A stretch of DNA of 37,996 nucleotides, from the NCBI GenBank assembly GCA_028278265.1, contig JANQET010000477.1, forward strand, positions 1 to 37,996, written 5' to 3'. The DNA comes from Myxococcota bacterium. Lineage in GTDB: Bacteria; Myxococcota_A; Polyangia; JAAYKL01. The notes under the pieces were generated by a model that was not told the origin of the DNA, did not search any database, and saw only the letters and a list, made by a program, of their open reading frames with translations. How positions within the stretch are numbered: the stretch's first letter is position 1; each line of letters opens with the position of its first letter. Positions 8,201 to 16,270 of the stretch are shown here, piece by piece. The translations under genes and the position numbers were made by a program.

Positions 8201-11200
8201 GGTCTCTTCGGAGCGCTGCAACTATCCCCACGCCAGCGCCGTGGCGGTCACCGAAGACGACTGCGACGACACGGGCAACACCCTGGCCGGCCAGCAGTGC
8301 TGCTACCCCAATCCCCTGAGTGCCGAAGAGGAGCAGTGCGGCGGTCCGACCTGCACGGGCACGACCGGTGACGGCAAGTGCGGGTACTACTGGTGCCGGC
8401 GCTACTATCCCACCGGGTGCTGCAACTACGAAGATGGCGAAGACTGCGAGCAGAAAGTGGCGGACGGCACCTGCGACGGCCGCTGGGACTATCCCGAGAA
8501 TCCCCACGATTGCACCCAGGAGGTGCCCGGCGGGATGGAGGCGTTCGACTACGTGGCCAGTGCGGTGATCTTTCCCGAGGGCCGTTCGAGCGGCGAAACG
8601 CGCACTGTCTTCATTTTTATGGACGGGGCTCAGTCCGACAAAGGCAATTTCTATCTGACCGTCGAAAAGCGCAAGTGGTCGGCCAGCCCCTGTGACCGGG
8701 TCAATGACGATCCCCGCGTCTTCGACGTGACCCACCCGGGAGTGGACGGGGCGACCTGGACCGGCACCTTGGAGAACGTGGTCAACAGCATGCACGCCGG
8801 CGGCGGCGATTGCGGCGGGTACAACTGTGCCAACTCCTGGTCCGGGCGCACCAGCTGCCACGCGTCGGGCTCGGCCAATGAATTCTGGCCCAACACCGAG
8901 ATCTTCAAGATCCACCGCGGCTGGGACGAGGGCAACGCCAACTACTGTATCAAGAGTGAGGAGAATTTCCTCGGCGCTGCTGATCTGGTGGGTCAGATCT
9001 ATCGCCGCAGCTACTCCGGGGCGACGACGATTTGCGATGAATCCTACTACAACGTTGGCTGCGGTCACGATGACGTGGGGAACAACCTGCAATTCGAATT
9101 TGTGGCCAACGCCGGTCAGTTGTACCTGGTCGAATTTTCCCAGTATGCGCACACCACCCGGGTCTGCGATCCCGGTCTGGGGGATGACTGCCTGTACGAG
9201 ATCAGCGTGTACGAAGGCAGCTGCCCGATGGATTGCCTACCCCCGTGGGAGACCCCGCAGGAGACGGTGACCATCACCGAGCCCGACGGCTGTTTCACCG
9301 CTGACAGCACGGTCCAAGCGGCCGACGGCAACCACTACAACCCGCCGGGCATCGACGGGGATGACGAGATCTGGGAGGTCAACAACGTCACCGCGGAGAT
9401 GCAGCCGGTGACGATCACGGTCTGTCCGGAGTCATCGTGGAATATGGGTCTTTCGATCTACGACTGCGAGCAGAACCGACTGCAGGACAACAACATCGGC
9501 GGCGCCGGGGCCTGTGAGACGGCCAGTGTCGAGGTGTTACCGGGTCAAAATCAAATCTACGTCAATGTGGACAGCTACGGCGCTAGCGGCGCCTACAGCA
9601 TCGAGATCAAATGGGGCAACGGGGATTGCAGCGAGCCGGATACGGACACGGACGACAATTTCGCCAGCTGCGACGAGGCGATGCAGGCGGCCCACTACAC
9701 CTTCGAGGGTTGCGACGATCAGGGGTGGACCCTCGAGGGGGATTGGGCGGTCGGCACCCCCGGGGTCGGAGTGGCCTACGAGGGCAGCTGCACCATTGCC
9801 ACCAACCTAGGCGCCGCCTATTCGATGAACGCCGACGACGAGGCGACATCGCCGACCATCGATACCACCGCCTGTATCGGACAACCCGTCTACCTCCACT
9901 TCTTCATGTGGCGGGACATCGAAGGGAACAGCCGGTGTCTTTACGACTGGGCTGACGTTCAAGTGTACAACGGCTCGTCTTGGATCACCGTTTCCCCCTT
10001 CCAAGGGTATGACTACGAGCTGGGAAACCGGTGGTGCGGGAACATCGACACCGGCATCCAACCCGACTGGATCCACAATGTGGTGGATGTCTCCTTTGCG
10101 ATGAACGAGAATCTCCAAATCCGCTACCGGATGCATTCGGACGGCTCAATCGCCGAGCAGGGATTGTTCGTCGATTTGATCTGGCTCGACGATTCCTCAG
10201 GGACCGAGCTGTGCGGCAACGGCTGGCCGGACACCGGCGAACAATGTGACGACGGCAACAGCGACAACACCGATGCCTGCCTGACCGACTGCACCGACGC
10301 CAGTTGCGGCGACGGCTTCACCTGGGTCGGCCAGGAACAGTGCGACAACGGATCGGGCAACAGCGACAACGCCCCCAACGCCTGCCGCACCAACTGCCAA
10401 AACCCCTCCTGTGGGGACGGGGTCACCGACACCGGAGAGACCTGCGATGACGGGGGAACCGTCAACGGGGACGGCTGCGACCAAAATTGTCAACTGGAGT
10501 CGGTGTGCGGCAACAACGTCGTCGAGGGGGTCGAAGAGTGTGACGACGGGCCGGCCAACAGCGACACCGCGCCCGACACCTGCCGCGAGAACTGCAAAAA
10601 TCCCTACTGTGGCGATAGCGTGATCGATTCCGGGGAGACCTGTGACGACGGCAACGTGGATTCATCCGATGCCTGCGTGGCCTGTGCCGACGCGATCTGC
10701 GGCGACGGCCACGTGCGGACCGGCGTTGAGGACTGTGACGACGGAGCGGCGAACAACAACTGGCAACCCAATCACTGCCGACCCACCTGCGTCCTGCCCA
10801 CTTGCGGCGATGGGGTGACCGACGGAAACGCCACCTATGGGGAAGCGTGCGATGAAGGCGCGGCGATGCCCACGGCGTCCTGTGACAACTGTGCCATCCC
10901 GACGGGCTTTTGTGGGGACGGCGCAGTGGGCATGGCGTTGCAGGTGAAGGACGATTTCGAGACCGGTGACCTGAGCGCCCTCGACTGGGAGGTTCAGAAT
11001 TGGGCGGTCAACACGGAGCAGCAAAACAACGGCAGCTATTCCCTGCGCACGACCAACTACAACGTCAACAACAGCCTGGCCGTCGCCGCGGTGGAGGCCT
11101 ATTCCGACGGGGAGGTCTGCTTCAACTATTGGGGCGAGACCGAGCTGAATTACGACTACTTCCGCTTTTACGTCGACGGGGCGATCATCTGGGAACGCAG

Positions 11201-13274
11201 CGGTATCTTTGCCGCGGCCTGGGCCGAGAGCTGCCACCCGGTCTCTGTCGGCGTGCATCAATTCGTCTGGGAATACCACAAGGACTCGACCACCCATGAC
11301 GGTCACGATCGGATCTACATCGACGACCTCCGCTTTACTGCCGGGGACTATCCCGAGCAGTGTGACGACGGTGACACCGCCACGGGGGACGGATGCAATG
11401 CGTTTTGTCTCGACGAAACCTGCGGCAACGGCACGATCGATGAAGGCGAAGAGTGTGATGACGGCGGCACAGCGGACAATGACGGCTGTTCCGTGGGTTG
11501 CGCCATCGAATACTGCGGCAACGGGGAACTGGAGATCGTCCCCGAGGCCGTCGAGGACTTTGAGAGCGGCGATTTGCTGAGTCAACCCTGGGATTGGATC
11601 TGGGAGAGCACCTCGAGAACCAAACCGTTCGTGGTCACCGACGATGACGCGGCCGGGGGTACTTACTCCGCTGTCTCGTCGAACAAGCGGATGAACAACT
11701 CCCGCTCCGAGCTCAACCTCATCGCCTACACCGACGGGCAGGTGTGCTTTGATTGGCGCGGCTCGTCCCAGACCAATGCCGACCTGTTCCAGTTCATCGT
11801 GGACACCACGGTCGTGTTCAGCCGTTCGGGGGATCACGATGCCGCCTGGCAAACCCACTGCGAAGATCTCGCTCCGGGGGTGTACGACTTCCAATGGGTC
11901 TACCTCAAAAACGCGAGCTCTTCGTCCAATTGGGATCGATACTTCATCGACAACATCCGTCTGGCCGAGGCCTACAGCGAGAGTTGCGATCAATTCGACG
12001 ACTGGACCGGCGGCGACGGGTGTGGGCCCACCTGCAGTGACGAAATCTGTGGCAACGGTATCGTCGATCCCGGCGAGGAGTGCGACGACGCCAACAGCAT
12101 CAGTACCGACGCCTGCGTGGATTGTGCCGATGCGACCTGCGGCGACGGGTTCGTCTTTGCCGGCACTGAACAGTGCGACGAGGGCTCGGCCAACAACAGC
12201 TGGGATCCCAACAGCTGCCGACCGGACTGCGCCACTCCCAGCTGCGGCGACTTCGTCACCGACGACGCCGCACCGTACAATGAACAATGCGACGACGGCA
12301 ACGCCTTGACCACCGACGACTGCATCAGCTGCAGCGCGGCCTATTGTGGGGACGGCCACGTTCAGCAGGGGGTCGAAGAGTGTGACGACGGCAACGCGGT
12401 CCCGGACGATGAGTGCGACAACGACTGCAATTCGACCATCGACTGCTCGAGCTTCGTGTTGGCCACCTTTGACGACTCCCTCAGCCCCTACACCGAGGCG
12501 AGCGAGTCGGGTTCGATGGTCTGGGAGTGGAACACCGGCAGCTCACCGGGGAGCGGCGGCTACGCCTACTTCGACAGTGACTTCTATACCGTCAACTGGG
12601 ACAACTTGATTAGCCCCGAGTATCAGCGGATCCGCGACTGCGCTGTGGTGGTGGAGTACAACCACGACTACAAGGACTATAATTCCGGCTCTTATTACTC
12701 ATACGCCTCGGTACAGAAGCGCTCGTCGACATCGCCGAGTTGGTCTACGGTGCAGCTGTACCACGACGCCAGCGCCTCGGGTTTCGACTCCTATGAATTG
12801 GCCGCCGACTCGGCCACCGACTGGGCTGCCGATGGTGATGACATTCAAATCCGATTTCGATACGAGGCGTACTACGCCTTTCACTGGTCCCTCGATGACA
12901 TCAAAATCATCGGGGTGACCGGGGCGGACGCGGAGCCGGACACAGATACCGATCCCGGCCCCTGGTGCAACGGCGTCGAGGTGGCGGGATACTGCTGGTA
13001 CTACGGCGGGGGTGGCGAATCCTGCGGTACGGTGTGCGCTGCTCACGGAGGATACCATATCGCAACGCGATCCTACGCCGGCAGCGACGGCTCCACACTG
13101 AATTGCAGAGATGTGCTCGATGCCCTGGGCATCGGTAGCGGGATCCCCGGCCTGCAAACGGGCGTCGGGCTCGGCTGTAGCTTCTACAACGGGAACCGGT
13201 ACCGCACCATCGATCCCACGACCGAGACCGCATCCTTCACCGGATATGCAAGGGTATGTGCCTGCAATGAGTAA
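5253..13274 (+). CDS. Giant Cys-rich mosaic surface lipoprotein (2673 aa) with myxo-disulfide repeats
   Basis: ATG at 5253 is preferred over 5223 because GAAGGG precedes it by 7 nt and the signal peptide starts there. The signal ends LLLALSC, so Cys23 may be lipidated. Residues about 50-790 are Cys- and Asp-rich units of the DxNPCT...CDPADGxC type. Residues about 850-1100 and 1345-1460 resemble beta domains of the pre-peptidase C-terminal type. A beta-sandwich module lies at about 1475-1640. Residues about 1650-2395 hold 14 copies of the CGDG...E.CDDGN...C disulfide repeat known from Myxococcota; copies 8 and 10 are each split by a beta module ending in DRIYIDDLRF or DRYFIDNIRL. A fourth module (about 2395-2555), a short Asp-Thr linker and a distinct C-terminal domain (GYCWYYGGGGESC...VCACNE) follow. 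Probably exposed at the outer membrane for adhesion or recognition; no catalytic motif is visible. The next gene starts 13 bp downstream. Confidence 0.85.
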   Translation: MKHQSCFQNTFATVAGLLLALSCNGNDPLGETIQSGSTALTDRNKTAIHPMERSFETTPRSDVLGGLSFQIGIADDEVSQGDECCTEPGQAAECWHQDAIHDSVRCSENTDCAPGNICNADGLCTCSSEAHCKGTDFGGDHPQASANGICRDDNVCGPSWCNGYFVCSCWGGCVWWTTAPPDDDGNMFTPADMCSNNGLGCDNGQYPYDPEQSGFCSGTIVDPCQNDAECNDNNPCTSDHCDPGHTCTNDFGCYYEVDTTQNCSLSTSDPRSEDCVDARCAPIEIDGCVVGASCDGPAVNAGGFCVDNPHDVDASWYGMGPRHIMGEASCYLQNCDAAGQCNADASLANNLVCAEDDGNPCTDELCWNGQCTHNPDAHVGEDCDLDGNPCTLDECDPAGDCTYISDKDCDDENECTTDACDPADGLCVNDDVPDGTPCGGDGDVCTLDDSCQGGVCTSGDAKTCIELWDQCNYWICDPTDVDTDGEGECVRSNEALLGSSCNADGDGCTQDECVCLNPPCDDPDGNYELVCTNVGQTICDDLNECTEDYCDPADGQCKVTFSDEGTACNADSNGCTRNDACNGAGGCLAGEPITGEWCLLNDPTNCPAGCDLDCNTASCTDLGNAGNNFNAFECAFAGLSGECDADDDPCTLDICDTTGPAPQECVAGPPRDCSFLDNQCRFGSCDPLDGDCVADFQPLGALCNADSNGCTENDYCDGGGMCAAGSLVSCEPEPTDPCHEYICQSDGADPAFNSHTCIPDADLLPGCCESDAECSGCTAALAADGGCCTPRCGDDGSGIGYNVCYLEIEPYGTACTDIDDAVYPPNCYEGFCGVTPTGIPSGICEPVMHAAYNNLCSDAFIEGDITAVDKGSDSWIGEFSKEDESGTTLEIIGSTTCASNNYEAIGEHCVEDDGTDTPLGQTGPDLVYAFSYPTNAADEYILWSYVVKVQADFDVGVYVAQDIHTAEDCPEGNQPDNDYAHVQVSSERCNYPHASAVAVTEDDCDDTGNTLAGQQCCYPNPLSAEEEQCGGPTCTGTTGDGKCGYYWCRRYYPTGCCNYEDGEDCEQKVADGTCDGRWDYPENPHDCTQEVPGGMEAFDYVASAVIFPEGRSSGETRTVFIFMDGAQSDKGNFYLTVEKRKWSASPCDRVNDDPRVFDVTHPGVDGATWTGTLENVVNSMHAGGGDCGGYNCANSWSGRTSCHASGSANEFWPNTEIFKIHRGWDEGNANYCIKSEENFLGAADLVGQIYRRSYSGATTICDESYYNVGCGHDDVGNNLQFEFVANAGQLYLVEFSQYAHTTRVCDPGLGDDCLYEISVYEGSCPMDCLPPWETPQETVTITEPDGCFTADSTVQAADGNHYNPPGIDGDDEIWEVNNVTAEMQPVTITVCPESSWNMGLSIYDCEQNRLQDNNIGGAGACETASVEVLPGQNQIYVNVDSYGASGAYSIEIKWGNGDCSEPDTDTDDNFASCDEAMQAAHYTFEGCDDQGWTLEGDWAVGTPGVGVAYEGSCTIATNLGAAYSMNADDEATSPTIDTTACIGQPVYLHFFMWRDIEGNSRCLYDWADVQVYNGSSWITVSPFQGYDYELGNRWCGNIDTGIQPDWIHNVVDVSFAMNENLQIRYRMHSDGSIAEQGLFVDLIWLDDSSGTELCGNGWPDTGEQCDDGNSDNTDACLTDCTDASCGDGFTWVGQEQCDNGSGNSDNAPNACRTNCQNPSCGDGVTDTGETCDDGGTVNGDGCDQNCQLESVCGNNVVEGVEECDDGPANSDTAPDTCRENCKNPYCGDSVIDSGETCDDGNVDSSDACVACADAICGDGHVRTGVEDCDDGAANNNWQPNHCRPTCVLPTCGDGVTDGNATYGEACDEGAAMPTASCDNCAIPTGFCGDGAVGMALQVKDDFETGDLSALDWEVQNWAVNTEQQNNGSYSLRTTNYNVNNSLAVAAVEAYSDGEVCFNYWGETELNYDYFRFYVDGAIIWERSGIFAAAWAESCHPVSVGVHQFVWEYHKDSTTHDGHDRIYIDDLRFTAGDYPEQCDDGDTATGDGCNAFCLDETCGNGTIDEGEECDDGGTADNDGCSVGCAIEYCGNGELEIVPEAVEDFESGDLLSQPWDWIWESTSRTKPFVVTDDDAAGGTYSAVSSNKRMNNSRSELNLIAYTDGQVCFDWRGSSQTNADLFQFIVDTTVVFSRSGDHDAAWQTHCEDLAPGVYDFQWVYLKNASSSSNWDRYFIDNIRLAEAYSESCDQFDDWTGGDGCGPTCSDEICGNGIVDPGEECDDANSISTDACVDCADATCGDGFVFAGTEQCDEGSANNSWDPNSCRPDCATPSCGDFVTDDAAPYNEQCDDGNALTTDDCISCSAAYCGDGHVQQGVEECDDGNAVPDDECDNDCNSTIDCSSFVLATFDDSLSPYTEASESGSMVWEWNTGSSPGSGGYAYFDSDFYTVNWDNLISPEYQRIRDCAVVVEYNHDYKDYNSGSYYSYASVQKRSSTSPSWSTVQLYHDASASGFDSYELAADSATDWAADGDDIQIRFRYEAYYAFHWSLDDIKIIGVTGADAEPDTDTDPGPWCNGVEVAGYCWYYGGGGESCGTVCAAHGGYHIATRSYAGSDGSTLNCRDVLDALGIGSGIPGLQTGVGLGCSFYNGNRYRTIDPTTETASFTGYARVCACNE

Positions 13275-13287
13275 AGGTAAAACGCAC

Positions 13288-16194
13288 ATGAAACAATTAC
13301 GATGGAATTGGGGTATCTGGTTGTGTCTGGGCCTGGGGTTGCCGACGATGGGGTGTGATGACTGCAAAAACACCGCCGACTGTGATCTGGGGCAAGTCTG
13401 TGTCGACGGATCCTGCCAGAGTGCTCCCCCGCTTCCCGACAGTGGAACCGGTGGAGATGCCGACACCGATACCGATACGGATACCGATACCGACGCGGAT
13501 ACCGATACCGATACGGATACAGACAGCGACACCGACGGCGACACCGACGCGGACACGGATGCCGACACCGACGTCAACGGTGACGCGGCCAATGGCGAGC
13601 CGTGCGTGCACAACTACGAATGCACCTCGGCGTATTGCGGGGGGGGATTCTGCTGTCCGTACAAAGAGGGATTCGAGGAGTGCTGTGGAACCCAGCCCGA
13701 CTGCGATCAATCCCTGTGCACGATTCGCTCCTGTAATCCCAACAACCAGTGTGACTATCGAGCGATGGCCTGCGGCACCGAGGACAGCGAAGATGGAGAG
13801 GTTTGCCAACTAGGCAGCCGCTGCGACGGGCTGGGCAACTGTGCCGTGGTCGAGACCTGCGACGGGCCTTACGCAGTCGATGTGGTTGATCCCTACACTT
13901 GTACCGCCAACAGCGTCGTCGAAAACTGTTTTACGAGCTGCACCAACAATTTGATGTGCAATGCCGGCTTCGAATGCCACAACAGCGAATGCCAGAATGT
14001 GGGCGCGGCCTGTGAAACCAATGAAGACTGCTCGACCAATTTCTGCGGCGACGGGTACTGTTGCCAGCCGAGCCCATCCGGTGAGTGCTGTCCCAATCCA
14101 CCCGATCCCGGGGAATGTGACAACACCCTTTGCGTCGACAGGGCGTGCAACGGCGCCCACCAATGCGACTACGCCCCCTTGTTGTGTGGGGCCCCAGACC
14201 TCGCCGACGGGGAGACCTGTGATGGGGCCAACCGCTGCGACGGAACGGGTGAGTGCGAAACAGTGGCCCTGTGCGACGGGCCCTACGCCTGGAAGGAGTC
14301 GCAATACGATTGTTCGGGTGGAGGCGTGGCCCAGCTCTGCTACCCCTCTTGCGAGTCCAATCGAAACTGCAACGAAGGGTTTTACTGCAATGGGGCCAAA
14401 GAGTGTGTCACCGTGCTGGCCAACGGTGAATCGGAGTGCGACGAGGATAGTGACTGCGCCTCTGGACACTGCGAAAACGAGGTCTGTTGTGCCGCAGGTT
14501 TTTGCTGCAATGACGACCACCCCTGTCCCGGAGGAATATGCCTGACCGACACCTGGTCGTGCGTCTTTGACGAATGCCAGGTCGACGGTCTCGACGACGA
14601 CGCCCTCTGCCCGGAGAACCACCACTGCGACGACAACGATTGCCTGCCGGACATGGTGGATGGGGATTACTCGTGCAACGAGCATTCGGATTGCGCTTCC
14701 GGGTACTGCGACACCGCAGGGCCGGTGGGCATCTGTTGCCAAGGTGGTCCGGGGACGGTCTGCTGTCTGGATCACACCGATTGTGACGGTTCGATCTGCC
14801 TCGAGGAATTCGATCCCCAACCCTATAGCTGTGTCGACGACTGCAGCCCGGCCGGCACCGAGGATGACACCCTCTGCGCTGACGAAGAAAACTGGCACTA
14901 CCACTGCGAAGGGGATCTCTGTCTCCAGGACCTCAAGAGCGGCCAGAGCGGTTGCGATGAGCATTCGGACTGTGAGTCGGATCACTGTACTCCGTCGACC
15001 GGCGTCTGTTGTGACAGCACCGGTGGCGATGAGCTGTGCTGCAATGCCGCTGCCCAATGCGACGACGGGGAGACCTGTACCACCGACGTCTGCGATGCCA
15101 CGTACCATTGTCAACACCCTCCCAAGAGCGATGGTGAGTCGTGCGCCGATGAACTGTGGTGTGACGGCGAGGAAAAGTGCTACGACGGCGTGTGCGAACC
15201 GCCGACATTGGGTCCGTGCGACGGGTCGTTACCCCTGTGCGTCGCGTCACGGACTTGCGACGAAGCTACCGACAAATGCATCGACACTCACGAGCCCGAG
15301 GGGACCGAATGTTCTGAAGCGATGTTCTGTTACGGCGACAAGGCCAAAGAGTGCACTGTTGAAGGGAATTGCGAACCCCCGCCGGACGCGGCCGATCCCT
15401 GCGTGGATCTACCCAATGACAATCCCTGTGTGACCCCGGTTTGCGACGAGGACCTCGACGAATGTGTCGATCAGGACAAGCTCAACGGTTCTGCCTGCTA
15501 CCCGGATGATCCATGTCTGGACAAATGTTGGGGCGGCAACTGTCTGGAGAGCAAGGACAACCCCTGTGTGGTGGGCGGCTTTGATCCGTGTACGACCTAC
15601 GGATGCGAGCCCGATGGTTCGGGCGGGTACACCTGTGGAACGCCGGGCCCGAAGTTGGACGGCGACGCCTGTCAGGACGGACAGTGTTTTGGCGACGACC
15701 CCTTCTGCCTAGGCGGGGAGTGCATCCCGGATGACGAAAAACCATGTGATAACAATAACTTATGCGAATTCGGCACCTGCAGCATCACCACCGAGGGCCA
15801 GATCGAATGTACCGATATAGTGGGCTATCAGCCGTTCCCCCTCAGTTGTGGCGGCGCGACCAAGGTGCCCGGCGAACAGTTCATCCCGGACAGCTACGGG
15901 GCCTATCACGAGTACAGTTGCGCCGGGGAGAAATTTCTCGGCCGGGAAGCGGTGGTCTATGTCGATACCGTCGCCGGCGGTGCGGTGCAGCTCACTGTCA
16001 ATTCCACCTTGCCCCTGGATATGGGGGTGAACCTGCTCTACCTGACCGACTGGTGTGATCCCCAGAGCTGTGAACAATCGGGATCCGACACCCTCACTGT
16101 CAGCGGGCTTGCGGCCGGACGACACTACTTCATCATCGAGGCCGATCTCGGATCCTATCCCAGCGAGGTCAACCTCGCGGCGACCTGCCCTTAG
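13288..16194 (+). CDS. Cys-rich surface lipoprotein with Asp-Thr linker and tandem duplicated modules
   Basis: The start at 13288 is chosen because AAAGG lies 10 nt upstream and a lipoprotein-like signal (IWLCLGLGLPTMGC) begins there; an in-frame ATG at 13267 overlaps the previous gene. The 968-residue protein has a short Cys knot (CDDCKNTADCDLGQVC) and then a 39-residue Asp-Thr/Ala linker. Two tandem modules of about 138 residues follow (about 102-240 and 240-378), sharing the order CCG or CCP, DQSLC or DNTLC, NQCDY or HQCDY, and CDGPYA. Three shorter units start near 380, 459 and 552 with the signature DxxSDCxSxxC. A variable Cys-rich stretch leads to a C-terminal domain (about 850-968) of the pre-peptidase type without enzyme motifs. 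The 13-bp gap to the giant gene suggests co-expression and perhaps assembly into one surface structure. Function unknown. Confidence 0.82.
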   Translation: MKQLRWNWGIWLCLGLGLPTMGCDDCKNTADCDLGQVCVDGSCQSAPPLPDSGTGGDADTDTDTDTDTDADTDTDTDTDSDTDGDTDADTDADTDVNGDAANGEPCVHNYECTSAYCGGGFCCPYKEGFEECCGTQPDCDQSLCTIRSCNPNNQCDYRAMACGTEDSEDGEVCQLGSRCDGLGNCAVVETCDGPYAVDVVDPYTCTANSVVENCFTSCTNNLMCNAGFECHNSECQNVGAACETNEDCSTNFCGDGYCCQPSPSGECCPNPPDPGECDNTLCVDRACNGAHQCDYAPLLCGAPDLADGETCDGANRCDGTGECETVALCDGPYAWKESQYDCSGGGVAQLCYPSCESNRNCNEGFYCNGAKECVTVLANGESECDEDSDCASGHCENEVCCAAGFCCNDDHPCPGGICLTDTWSCVFDECQVDGLDDDALCPENHHCDDNDCLPDMVDGDYSCNEHSDCASGYCDTAGPVGICCQGGPGTVCCLDHTDCDGSICLEEFDPQPYSCVDDCSPAGTEDDTLCADEENWHYHCEGDLCLQDLKSGQSGCDEHSDCESDHCTPSTGVCCDSTGGDELCCNAAAQCDDGETCTTDVCDATYHCQHPPKSDGESCADELWCDGEEKCYDGVCEPPTLGPCDGSLPLCVASRTCDEATDKCIDTHEPEGTECSEAMFCYGDKAKECTVEGNCEPPPDAADPCVDLPNDNPCVTPVCDEDLDECVDQDKLNGSACYPDDPCLDKCWGGNCLESKDNPCVVGGFDPCTTYGCEPDGSGGYTCGTPGPKLDGDACQDGQCFGDDPFCLGGECIPDDEKPCDNNNLCEFGTCSITTEGQIECTDIVGYQPFPLSCGGATKVPGEQFIPDSYGAYHEYSCAGEKFLGREAVVYVDTVAGGAVQLTVNSTLPLDMGVNLLYLTDWCDPQSCEQSGSDTLTVSGLAAGRHYFIIEADLGSYPSEVNLAATCP
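13456..13572 (+). repeat. Asp-Thr coding hexanucleotide repeat
   Basis: Thirty-nine codons are built almost entirely from GAY and ACN in alternation, with some GCN, GGC and AGC. They encode the flexible acidic linker between the membrane anchor and the folded modules. Long runs of the unit GATACC make it prone to slippage and length change between strains. The alternating Asp residues could bind calcium. Confidence 0.85.
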
Positions 16195-16270
16195 TACCAC
16201 GACCTCCCGTACCGCGACCTATACTCCCCTACTGCATCGTGCTAGACTCTCTCCGAACGAAGGAGCTCAG

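Noticed and set aside
5370-9152. A 1260-codon open frame on the minus strand within the giant gene
   Set aside because: It is antisense to a gene with clear signal, repeats and conserved Cys pattern. Its translation is Ala/Val/Gly/Arg-rich without domains, as expected from the third-position GC bias of the plus-strand gene.
10662-12359. A 565-codon minus-strand open frame across the disulfide repeat array
   Set aside because: It is a shadow of the repeated GAC-GGC codons; the Val/Ala/Gly repeats mirror the plus-strand repeat units.
13456-13572. CRISPR-like or satellite array
   Set aside because: The short repeats are in frame and encode an Asp-Thr linker; there are no spacers.
13810-15117. 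A 435-codon minus-strand frame opposite the second Cys-rich gene
   Set aside because: Antisense shadow of Cys-rich coding sequence with no start site signals or recognisable domain.
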